This document shows, piece after piece, positions 55,877 to 64,000 of a DNA stretch of 64,000 nucleotides. A model generated the notes under the pieces. It saw nothing but the letters and a program-made list of their open reading frames with translations. It ran no database searches and was not told the origin of the DNA. Origin of the DNA: Rhypophila decipiens (Eukaryota; Ascomycota; Sordariomycetes; Sordariales; Naviculisporaceae); the NCBI GenBank assembly GCA_033297075.1, contig MU858085.1, forward strand, positions 62,001-126,000. Reading direction: 5' to 3'. The position numbers were made by a program, and so were the translations under genes. The number at the start of each line of letters is the position of its first letter. Within the stretch, counting starts at the first letter, position 1.

Positions 55877-57502
55877 CTATCCCCTCCGACCCTTGGGTCC
55901 AATCCTCTCCCGCCCATCCATCCAAGGCCTCAACACCTCGGGGATAACAACAGAACAATCCTCCTCATCCCAGCCATTCTCCAGAATCGCCGCAAGAACC
56001 CTAGGAACCGCCAGCGCAGTGCCATTCACAGTCCACGGATAAATCAACTTCCCGCTGGGCAACTTGGCCCGTGTAGCAAGCCGTCGGGTCTGATAATCGG
56101 TGCAGATACTGGCCGAGGTGACCTCGCCCCATCCATCATTACGTCCTAGTTCCCTTCTAGAAGGGAAATAAGCTTCGATATCGACTTTCCGTGTTGCTGA
56201 GGCGCCTAGGTCGGCGGTGGGCATTTCTAGCACGCGGCAGTGGAGATTTAGGGAACCGAGGATTTCCGTCTGTAGGTCTACCATTTCGTCGAATAGCTCC
56301 TCGGTAGCGTCTTGGTCGGGGTTTGTCCAGGCGAAGAGCTCGACCTTGGTGAATTCGTGGACTCGGTAGAGGCCTTTGGTTTCTGCGCCGCGGGCACCTG
56401 CTTCGGCGCGGTAGCAGCGCGATACGGCTACGCGCTTTCGGGGGAGGGAGGTGGATGGGTCGTCCATGACCGTGTCGGCGAGCATTGCTGCTAGGGGGAT
56501 TTCAGAGGTGCCGGCAAGACAGAGCTCGGGTTTGTTACGCGCTGTGTCGGAAGCGGACTGCGCAATGGTGTAGATCTGGGTCTCGCCGGATGCGTCGCGC
56601 GGTTGGAAGCCACATGCCGAGGCCATGTGGGAGTAGACCATGCTTGGGGGGCTGACTTGGCGCCAGCCTGCTCGTGTGGCAGATTGCAGGGCGTAGGAGA
56701 TCAGGGCTTGTTCGAGCTGTGCGGCTTCGTCGAGGAGGTAGTACCACCCCCAGCCCGTGGTTGTCGAGGCGGCTGCGAAGTCGAAGAGGCCGAGCTCGGC
56801 GCCGATGTGCACGTGGGAACGCCAGACTTTGTCGGACGAGCTGGGGTCTGGCTCGGGGTGGTCGTTAAGAAGGGTTAGGAGGCGGGGTTCGTTGCCGATG
56901 GGGGTGCCGGGGTCAGTGAGGTTGGGTATCTGGAGGGCGAGGGCTTCCATCTCGGAGACTAGGTTGGATTCGGCGTCTTCGATGGTGCTGAGGGAGGATT
57001 TCAGTTTGCGCGCTTCTTCGAGCAGCTGTTCCCGGGTGAGGGTGCTGAAGCCCGCGGCGACCTCGTCGGCGTCATCACGACTCAAGGATGGGTTGGCGAT
57101 GAGACGGCGGATGAGGTTGGCGCGCTCGCGCAGGCTGCGGCCTTCGTGTTGTTTGGCTTGCCATTGGGCAAAGAGGTCGTTGATGCGAGCTGGGTAGGCG
57201 GCGGCGGCTTGGTAATTGCGGTCGCGACAATTTTGGGCGTAAAGCTCAGGGTTGAGACGAATGTGCTTGATGTCGATGTTGGGCTTCGGGGCGTGGCTCG
57301 GCCGTTCAAGTACGGGCGCCTTTGGGGCGGACGATGTGTCTATTTGTAACCGTGGGGTGCTGTGGTATGAGGCTATCCCTCTTGGTAGTCGAACTGGCCG
57401 GAGAGAATGGAGGGGCGTTGTGATCGATCGGGTACTCCTGCCGGTGATGAGCCGGCACTGGAGACAGGTGAATGGCCGGGTGCCACTCCGAAAGCCGCGC
57501 AT
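55877..57502 (-). CDS. Seryl-tRNA synthetase, mitochondrial
   Basis: Single exon, 541 residues. The Arg/Ser/Thr-rich N-terminus (MRGFRSGTRPFTC to HSTPRLQ) is a mitochondrial targeting sequence. The N-terminal helical hairpin arm that grips tRNA-Ser is present (RINDLFAQWQAKQHEGRSLR to LKSSLSTIEDAESNLVSEME). The class II catalytic core follows: AGTSEIPLAAML, motif 2 SRCYRAEAGARGAETKGLYR, VHEFTKVELFAW, and motif 3 TVNGTALAVPRVLAAILEN. It charges mitochondrial tRNA-Ser. The divergent core and targeting sequence separate it from the cytosolic enzyme, which lacks both. The ATG at 57502 is the first in the frame; the open frame extends 14 codons upstream without one. It converges on HSP70. Confidence 0.93.
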   Translation of the reverse strand: MRGFRSGTRPFTCLQCRLITGRSTRSITTPLHSLRPVRLPRGIASYHSTPRLQIDTSSAPKAPVLERPSHAPKPNIDIKHIRLNPELYAQNCRDRNYQAAAAYPARINDLFAQWQAKQHEGRSLRERANLIRRLIANPSLSRDDADEVAAGFSTLTREQLLEEARKLKSSLSTIEDAESNLVSEMEALALQIPNLTDPGTPIGNEPRLLTLLNDHPEPDPSSSDKVWRSHVHIGAELGLFDFAAASTTTGWGWYYLLDEAAQLEQALISYALQSATRAGWRQVSPPSMVYSHMASACGFQPRDASGETQIYTIAQSASDTARNKPELCLAGTSEIPLAAMLADTVMDDPSTSLPRKRVAVSRCYRAEAGARGAETKGLYRVHEFTKVELFAWTNPDQDATEELFDEMVDLQTEILGSLNLHCRVLEMPTADLGASATRKVDIEAYFPSRRELGRNDGWGEVTSASICTDYQTRRLATRAKLPSGKLIYPWTVNGTALAVPRVLAAILENGWDEEDCSVVIPEVLRPWMDGRERIGPKGRRG

Positions 57503-60388
57503 TTTAGGAACAAAAAAGCAAGATGCTAAAATAATAGGTGGCAAATAGCAAACAGAATAAATTCGAGTATTTCACAGGTCAAGCTTTCAGTCTTTGCGAT
57601 ATCAGTATCAGGACATCATACGTTTGGATGAAGCTATCGTCGATCGGCTGCACCAAAAATTGGGTCTCAGTGGAAGCTATGGCCAAGCTCCGTCTCGCCA
57701 AGACCCGGCCTCTTCCCCGCGATTTTGCTCCATTGACACCCCTCAGTTCACAAGTCATCATGAGACAATCAGTCGCCAGGCACTGACTGAAAGCGATCTA
57801 ACAAAGACAAAAAGGAGTGAATTGTCCGAGTTTGTTTTTGGTATTGTGGTTTTTAGATTGAGCATCTATCTTTTGCTGAGCCGGATGTCTTGGCGCAACT
57901 TGCTTGAAGGAGCCTTATTAACAAAAATAGGGGCTCGGGAAGTGAAGTTTGACAACGATAAAGTCCCCTACCCGGATCATCGAATTTCAGGATCCGATAA
58001 TAGCCTCATTTTATTATATCCGTACCCGTGGGCGGCATCATATAGCGATTTCGTTTTGATGTTTGATCATCGCCGAGACCGACGACCACCCTCGGTTCAC
58101 TGTTCGCCTGCCCGGGAGACCCGGGGGATCACCGTTGGCCATATGCGACCCCGAGGATACGAGAGAGCTTATTACCGGTCCTGGGTCGGGTCTCTGGTGG
58201 CCAATTCATGTTGTGCTACTTTGGGCATTGATAGAGGGACAAAACTGTCGTGACTGCTCACCTTCTACGACCAAGCGGGGTATGGACATACGAACTGACC
58301 GACTCTTGATCCGTTTATATGGTGAACAAGGACATTGATGATACTACAACTTCCAGTGAAAGAGGTTTCCTTCCCGGTGGAGATGTGCCTACTCCATACG
58401 GTAGGGCATTTTTCGGCTGAACTAACAAAGCCGTTTGCGACTTGTCAGGCTTGTCAGGGGAACTGACAAGGTGACAATCCGCCCATTAACTAGATATGAG
58501 GCTAGAACCTGTTGATCGCAATCCTTAGTGGGTTTCGATGACGTTGGTTGCTCTTGGATGTAGTGTAGATCTCTCTGCACCTCATCGAGCTTCTGCGCAT
58601 GTTTCTGACTCGTTGTTGATCCAGTCCTCCGTGTCCTCTCTCATTGCTTGTTTGTTTCGAGGTTAGACAACAAGTGTCTCGTCTACCAGAGTCTGGATGG
58701 TTAAGATGGCAGATAATGTTTCTTGGGATCGGGAGAGGAGACGTGACATTGGCAGAACGCCGCACCAGGGATAGGAGTATGTCTCCTGTCAACGACGATG
58801 GAGGTAGCCATTGCGGCGAAGAAAACCAACGTACCGCTATTGCTTCACCTCGGCCCATTAAAACATTCGGTACGGAGTATGTACACCAGAATGAAAGTTG
58901 ATCAAGAAAAGGGGGTCCCTCGTATGCAAAACTCAGCCCCTCGAGACTCGATCTCGAGATCCATGTAACTGTGTTCCGCGGTGGAGGAGATGCTGATCGA
59001 GACCGGTAAAGTGGATTTTGCTACGTAAATTCAAACCAGCGGCTCCAGTGTATGACAAGTGTACGACGACTGCACTGCAACTGCAAGGAGGTGGGACAGA
59101 GAAGACGGGATGTTTGCTCTTGTTATCAACATCGAGCATGATATACCAGCAATCGACACGTTTCTCCCAGAGGCATTCGGTGAATGAGTTTCTTGCAATA
59201 CATAACTGACACACGACTGTATCTTTGCTATACCGCCAGACCGAGGTCTTCCTTGCGAGATGAGGGTATACGGAGTGAAATGGAAAGAAAATTCAGAGCC
59301 CGTATCAAGAAAAATATATAAATTTAGCACCCCCATCACTGTCAGCAAACCGGTGGCATGGTGGCGCTTCTTGAGGCCGCTGAACCGGCCTGCCGGCTTC
59401 CCAGCCCTCCAATCAGGATCGTCAATCGGTGGAGTCGCCAACAGATGCATGCGCAAGGGGTGATTCCTCTCACGATGAAACACAAAACTTGGCACAGTTG
59501 GCTTGACTGGTTTGAGCCGATCCATCAGTTGCCAGTCGTCATTGGCGCTCTCGATGGAGCGGTTCACCCCACTGTCCCCTGAAAGCTTGGGAGACTTGGC
59601 CCTGTTGGGTGGAACCGGTACGCCATGGTTTTGTTTCGCCCTGGTTCTGTCAGGGTTCTGAATTTCCTCATGGAAGGTGCCCATTGGACGACACCGTACC
59701 TTCCCTCCCCGTCTGGCATCTTGACCCTCAAGAGTCAAATCCGGTGGCCAATTTGGGTTCTCCATTGGCTTCACCATGCTGGAGCTCTGCACAAATATTT
59801 TCTGATATCCCTGGCTTGCTCCATAGTCGAGATCGAGACTCAAAAGATATCCACCATTGCCCAGCTTGCATTTGTTATCCTTCACCTAGGCACATATGGA
59901 TGGCGCCCCAACTTTTCTAGATAAACCTCTTCTTTTTTACCTTCACCGTTCCGAGCGGATACTGTCGTCACTGCCATACTCTCGTTTACTCATCTCCTCA
60001 CTGTGCGACTTGCGACTCGATACCCGCCTTGTAATCGCAAAGTAACGACCTTTGTGTCGCCTCTCCCTCTTTCTAACACCACCTTTGTCCAACTCGAACA
60101 CTTTCTCTCCCACCTACGATACGAATCGACTTGTTTGCGCACTCTCTTCTTTTCGCAGGCCGAAGCAGTATAAGAAAAATCTTGCCATTGAAAAAGTCCA
60201 ATCGCTCTCTATTTTATTTTCTTTCATCCTGTCTCAACTTGGAACAAACGTCACTGCATCAGAAATAGCTATGCGACACTGAACTGTCGTCCCAACATTC
60301 CTCACGATCCCACGCGCCACACCTGACGCAATCCGCGAGCCAACACACTAACCTCGTGTCTCGAGACATCGGGACCCTTTAAAGGCCA
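57503..60388. other. Long divergent spacer upstream of SerRS and the MscS channel
   Basis: 2.9 kb without a recognisable gene. Open frames at 57594–58253 (+) and 59031–59885 (−) are long, but neither shows a domain or sensible composition. The last 450 bp are pyrimidine-rich and probably the 5' untranslated region of the channel gene. Confidence 0.45.
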
Positions 60389-63214
60389 ATGTCTTTAAGA
60401 TCCCCCAAATCACCACGGAATATGGGATTCATGCCCATAACCCACGAAATGAGCAACGATATGCAAGAAATACCCCTTCGACAGATCCGCAGCAACGCCA
60501 GCTCGTCAGGCGCACGCAGGATAGATCAAACCATACAGAGTATCGAGATGGATGCAAACGAAGAGAAGCACAACATCTTCCGGAGCGGGCCCGCCGGCCG
60601 GCGACGTGTGCAGAAAGATCTCAAGCGAGCCGGCTCGAGCATGACCGACGAGACTTCGCTCAATGCCATGGGCCGCCTCTACAACAAGATTGTCAGCTTC
60701 TCCGTCGTCACCCGCTACCTCGTCTATGTCGTTCCCGTCGCCATCCTGCTAGGCGTGCCCATTCTTATCCTCGGTCTCACTGGCAACCGAGACAATGTTG
60801 ACCTCGGAGATGGCTCGAGGCAGACGTTATTTTGGCTATTTGTCTGGATCGAGATATCATGGCTGTCCCTCTGGGTTGGCAAACTCGTGGCCCACGTGTT
60901 GCCCCCCATCTTCATGTTTTTCTGCGGAGTTGTCAGCTCGGGCACGCGGAAATACGCCACCGTCTTGCGCGCCCTCGAGATCCCCCTGTCGCTCTTTTTC
61001 TGGGGCCTCTCATCTTGGCTTATCTTCAAATTCATGTTCAACAACGAGATGGGCAGGATCGAAACCCCTCCCTGGGTCCAGACGCTTGAGCGCATCCTTC
61101 TCTCGTGCTTCATTTCCTCGGGCGTCCTCCTCGGAGAAAAGGCCATCGTGCAGCTCATTAGTATCAGTTACCACCAGCGATCCTTTGCCAATCGGATCAA
61201 GGACTCCAAACGCGAGATCTACCTCCTGGGTCTCATGTACGAAGCATCGCGGACGCTGTTTCCCATGTACTGCCCCGAGTTTGCCGAAGAGGACTACATC
61301 ATCAACGATAGCATCGAATTGATGCTGGGCGGACGCAAGAAGGGGGGCAGCGGAGCCATGACGCCTATGAGGCTCGTCGGCGATGTAGGTCGCCTCGGCG
61401 ACAAGATCACGTCCGTGTTTGGGAACATCGCCTCGGAGATCACAGGCAAGCAGGTCTTCAACCCTAATGCGGCCCACTCCATTGTTGTGGAAGCACTGGA
61501 GAAGACTAGGAGCTCGGAAGCCATGGCCCGCCGCATCTGGATGTCTTTCGTGGTCGAGGATAAGGACTCGCTATCCGCAGAGGACATCGCAGAGGTGCTC
61601 GGGCCCGGGTTCCAGGAGGAAGCCGAGGAGTGTTTCGCCGCGATTGACGCCGATCAGAACGGGGATATCAGCCTGGACGAGATGATCCGCAAGGTCGTGG
61701 ATATCGGTAAGGAGAGAAAAGCGATTGCGAACAGCATGAAGGATATCAGCCAGGCTTTGACTGTGTTCGATAAGGTCCTCCTCTTCGTTGTTCTCATCAT
61801 CGTCATCATCATCTTCCTGGCCGTCTTTCAGAGCAGCTTCATCACCACCCTCACCACGGCGGGAACCACGCTGCTCTCGCTGTCCTTTGTCTTTGCTGTC
61901 ACCACACAGGAGTTCTTGGGTTCTTGCATCTTTCTCTTTGTCAAGCATCCGTACGATGTGGGCGACCGTGTTGATATCCAAGGGCCCGAGAAGATCCAGC
62001 TGGTCGTGGAGAAGATCTCGCTGCTCTACACCGTCTTTACCCGCATCGACAAGATGCAGGTGGTCCAGGTCCCCAACATCCAGCTCAACAACAACTGGAT
62101 AGAAAACGTCACACGCAGCAAGGCCATGAAGGAGTGCATCGATGTCAACGTTGCCTTTGACACTTCATTCGAGGACATTGAGCTTCTTCGCCTGGAGATG
62201 GAGCAATTCGTACGCGCGCCCGAGAACAGCCGCGACTTCCAGCCGGATATCAGCATTAGCGTTGGCGGTGTCGGCGACTGTGACAAATTGACACTTAAGT
62301 TGGTTATTAAGCACAAGTCCAACTGGCATAACGATGCAGTCCGTGCTACCCGCCGCTCCAAGTTCATGTGTGCGCTCACCATGGCCCTCAAACGCGTTCC
62401 AATCCACCCTCCTGGCGGTGCCAATGACGCTCTCGGAGGGCCCAAGAACCCCGCCTACAGCGTGACTGTCACGGATGAATTCGCCGCCACCGCTCGTGAG
62501 ATGTCTGAAAAGGAGAAGGAAGCCAAGAGGCTTGCCAACCAGATGCTGGAGCGCTCCAACAGCACGACATCTAGTAAAGAGGCAGAGAAGCGCGCAGCTG
62601 AGGATATCAACACGGTCAACCCCGTGGCGGACGGGCTCGATGACTGGGGATATGACAATACTCTCAACAGCCGCGATGTGTCGGCCGACCGAGGCCGTGC
62701 CACCAACATCGAGGCAGCTCGTCGTGACTTCCAGGCAGGTCGAGAGTCCCAGCGAGGTCGTCGCCAGGCTGGAGCTACGGCGCCGCCCGTGCAGCTGGGC
62801 CTGGCTGGCTCTTCGGGTGTTCAAATAACACGCTCGACCACCCGCAGCGCCAACAGGTCCTTTGATGTCGAACGCACGGCGGGCATAGAGGGCCCGTCAC
62901 CGGCTCAGTATGCCGGTGCGGCATATGCTGCACAGACAGGGTTCGGGGCGCACCCTCCACAGAGAGCACCCTCTGGCGCGACGCTAGCTGCTCAGGGGAC
63001 GGATTCGTCGAGTCAGGGGCTCTACCCGTCGACCTCACACCACACCGTCGGCGCGAGACAAAGGGGTGCCACCGTTAGTCAAGTGCTAGCTGGCCAACAA
63101 GCGTCTCAACAGGGCAGCACAGTTAGCCAACAACCACAGCAGCCGGGCCAGCCACCAGTGCCCGGCGGCGGCGGAGCGGGTATGCCGGGGGCCGGGCCAC
63201 CAGCTAGATTCTAG
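60389..63214 (+). CDS. EF-hand MscS-type mechanosensitive channel (Msy1/Msy2-like)
   Basis: Single exon, 941 residues. A polar N-terminus (MSLRSPKSPRNMGFMPITHE) is followed by four hydrophobic helices between about residues 105 and 270 (YLVYVVPVAILLGVPILILG, TLFWLFVWIEISWLSLWVG, LEIPLSLFFWGLSSWLIF). A canonical EF-hand loop (DADQNGDISLDE) lies near residue 425. The MscS pore region begins near 455 (VLLFVVLIIVIIIFLAVF, AGTTLLSLSFVFAVTTQEFL) and continues into the beta domain (FVKHPYDVGDRVDI, VPNIQLNNNWIENVTRS). The C-terminal 230 residues are disordered and Gln/Gly/Pro-rich. Related Msy proteins of yeasts and moulds sit in endoplasmic reticulum or vacuolar membranes and limit calcium release on hypo-osmotic shock. 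The start is the first ATG of a long frame. The stop is TAG, and the frame stays open for 52 more codons behind it. Confidence 0.94.
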   Translation: MSLRSPKSPRNMGFMPITHEMSNDMQEIPLRQIRSNASSSGARRIDQTIQSIEMDANEEKHNIFRSGPAGRRRVQKDLKRAGSSMTDETSLNAMGRLYNKIVSFSVVTRYLVYVVPVAILLGVPILILGLTGNRDNVDLGDGSRQTLFWLFVWIEISWLSLWVGKLVAHVLPPIFMFFCGVVSSGTRKYATVLRALEIPLSLFFWGLSSWLIFKFMFNNEMGRIETPPWVQTLERILLSCFISSGVLLGEKAIVQLISISYHQRSFANRIKDSKREIYLLGLMYEASRTLFPMYCPEFAEEDYIINDSIELMLGGRKKGGSGAMTPMRLVGDVGRLGDKITSVFGNIASEITGKQVFNPNAAHSIVVEALEKTRSSEAMARRIWMSFVVEDKDSLSAEDIAEVLGPGFQEEAEECFAAIDADQNGDISLDEMIRKVVDIGKERKAIANSMKDISQALTVFDKVLLFVVLIIVIIIFLAVFQSSFITTLTTAGTTLLSLSFVFAVTTQEFLGSCIFLFVKHPYDVGDRVDIQGPEKIQLVVEKISLLYTVFTRIDKMQVVQVPNIQLNNNWIENVTRSKAMKECIDVNVAFDTSFEDIELLRLEMEQFVRAPENSRDFQPDISISVGGVGDCDKLTLKLVIKHKSNWHNDAVRATRRSKFMCALTMALKRVPIHPPGGANDALGGPKNPAYSVTVTDEFAATAREMSEKEKEAKRLANQMLERSNSTTSSKEAEKRAAEDINTVNPVADGLDDWGYDNTLNSRDVSADRGRATNIEAARRDFQAGRESQRGRRQAGATAPPVQLGLAGSSGVQITRSTTRSANRSFDVERTAGIEGPSPAQYAGAAYAAQTGFGAHPPQRAPSGATLAAQGTDSSSQGLYPSTSHHTVGARQRGATVSQVLAGQQASQQGSTVSQQPQQPGQPPVPGGGGAGMPGAGPPARF

Positions 63215-63373
63215 ATGGCGGCTGGGTTTGGGACTGATCTAAGTAGACCTGCGAATACCACTGGGAACGAGACGACGAGCAAAGCGGAAGACAGCGGTTT
63301 TGTTGGTAGTGGTGGGGTGGATAATCCTGCCCTGAGTGCTATTGAGGAAAGTGGTACTACTCCTGGTGAATAA
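63215..63373 (+). other. In-frame extension behind the MscS channel stop
   Basis: Directly after TAG (63212–63214) the same frame reads MAAGFGTDLSRPANTTGNET to SAIEESGTTPGE and ends at TAA. Its Ser/Thr/Gly-rich, acidic composition matches a disordered tail, which suggests that the channel once ended here or does so by readthrough. It could also be chance, since 52 open codons is not long. Confidence 0.4.
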
Positions 63374-64000
63374 CTGACTGTCATCGGTATTTTCTTGTAT
63401 TCTTCATGATTTAATTCGTGTTTGTTGTTAGCATTCATTGCATTGGCATTCTTGTCATTTTCTTTACATGTTTACATTCAACTGGATGGTATGGTAATCC
63501 AGCATAGGGGGTAAAAAAAGAAGGCCCGGCAAGAAATGCCTCGGGAAGGAAGGCCGGTTTGGTTGGTTGGTTGCCAGCGATAGATAACTGTAGAGTTTAT
63601 ATATCTACGAATTAAAGATAAGCATACAAACAAGATATATCTGAAGCTGGGAATCATCGTGAGCAAAAAAGTGGCACCTCTGATAAGATATCATGTACAC
63701 CAGGTCTTAGGGATTGTATTGATCTATGTTATGGGGTGATCTAACCACAGAAGAGAGGTCGGGTTGAACCAGATCATGACGCAAGATACCAAAGCCTGAG
63801 TGAGGGACTAGAAACAACGATGCAGAACGACCATTCCTTTGCATTTATCTCTCTCTATATCTAATAGCCGGACGCCATCACCACTCTTTCCATTTCGAGT
63901 ACAAAACAAACAACAGTCAGCGTCCCCTTGAATAAAATAATCAAGTCCCCTTCCATCAACAATTATCGTTCAATCGCCATTCTCTTTTCCCCTGTGGTGA
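63374..64000. other. 3' flank of the MscS channel gene, nothing recognised
   Basis: AT-rich sequence to the window edge. No gene or repeat could be supported. Confidence 0.5.

Noticed and set aside
57594..58253. 219-codon plus-strand frame upstream of the SerRS start
   Set aside because: Begins without an ATG, mixed composition, no motif; treated as a chance opening.

Overview
The window is nuclear DNA of a filamentous ascomycete (Pezizomycotina). Genes are split by short GT–AG introns (mostly 54–150 bp), are spread over both strands without operons, and belong to fungal families: a Mif2/CENP-C kinetochore protein, Sey1, a Zn(II)2Cys6 regulator, a rhodopsin-like (Pth11-type) membrane protein, an EF-hand NADPH oxidase, Yme2 and Med18. 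Seventeen genes could be modelled with some confidence, most with splice sites that keep the reading frame. The order Pezizomycotina is as far as I will go on taxonomy.

Layout. 1–579: 3' end of an unrecognised gene. 953–2166: broken UbiA-type prenyltransferase. 3949–11109: a dense housekeeping block, MIF2 (−) and RNase H2 subunit A (+) diverging from one promoter region, then SEY1 (−) converging on RNase H2A. 12072–14067: rhodopsin-like membrane protein. 14068–18048: gene-poor, with a TA-flanked MITE-like element. 18049–31137: accessory stretch with a secreted flavin oxidase, a fructosamine-kinase-like protein, a secreted tyrosinase and a Zn2Cys6 regulator separated by long empty spacers, one holding an assembly gap. 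31834–41959: Med18, a secreted M6-like metalloprotease and a very long NoxC-type NADPH oxidase. 42891–43002: degenerate tRNA-like element. 43345–47310: YME2 (−) and an Emi1-like protein (+), both apparently mitochondrial, diverging. 47815–48807: a frameshifted hypothetical gene. 49292–50359: dienelactone hydrolase. 52006–57502: cytosolic HSP70 converging on mitochondrial seryl-tRNA synthetase. 60389–63214: EF-hand MscS-type channel.

Most genes act independently. Shared themes are mitochondrial maintenance (YME2, Emi1-like, mitochondrial SerRS), endoplasmic reticulum shape and ion handling (SEY1, MscS channel), and extracellular oxidation or proteolysis (flavin oxidase, tyrosinase, M6 protease, NoxC).

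The most unusual signals are: (1) a 76-bp near-perfect inverted repeat linking the 5' splice site of HSP70 intron 2 with its 3' flank; (2) two genes (Med18 and the MscS channel) whose TAG stop is followed in frame by a coding-like extension, the Med18 one even containing a phase-consistent intron; (3) two genes broken by single-base shifts, pointing to pseudogenes or homopolymer sequencing errors; (4) a three-copy hairpin-plus-tag motif at 20154–20681; (5) a TA-flanked inverted-repeat element at 16359–16615. I saw no CRISPR array, rRNA, intact tRNA or autonomous transposon, and no clear biosynthetic gene cluster.
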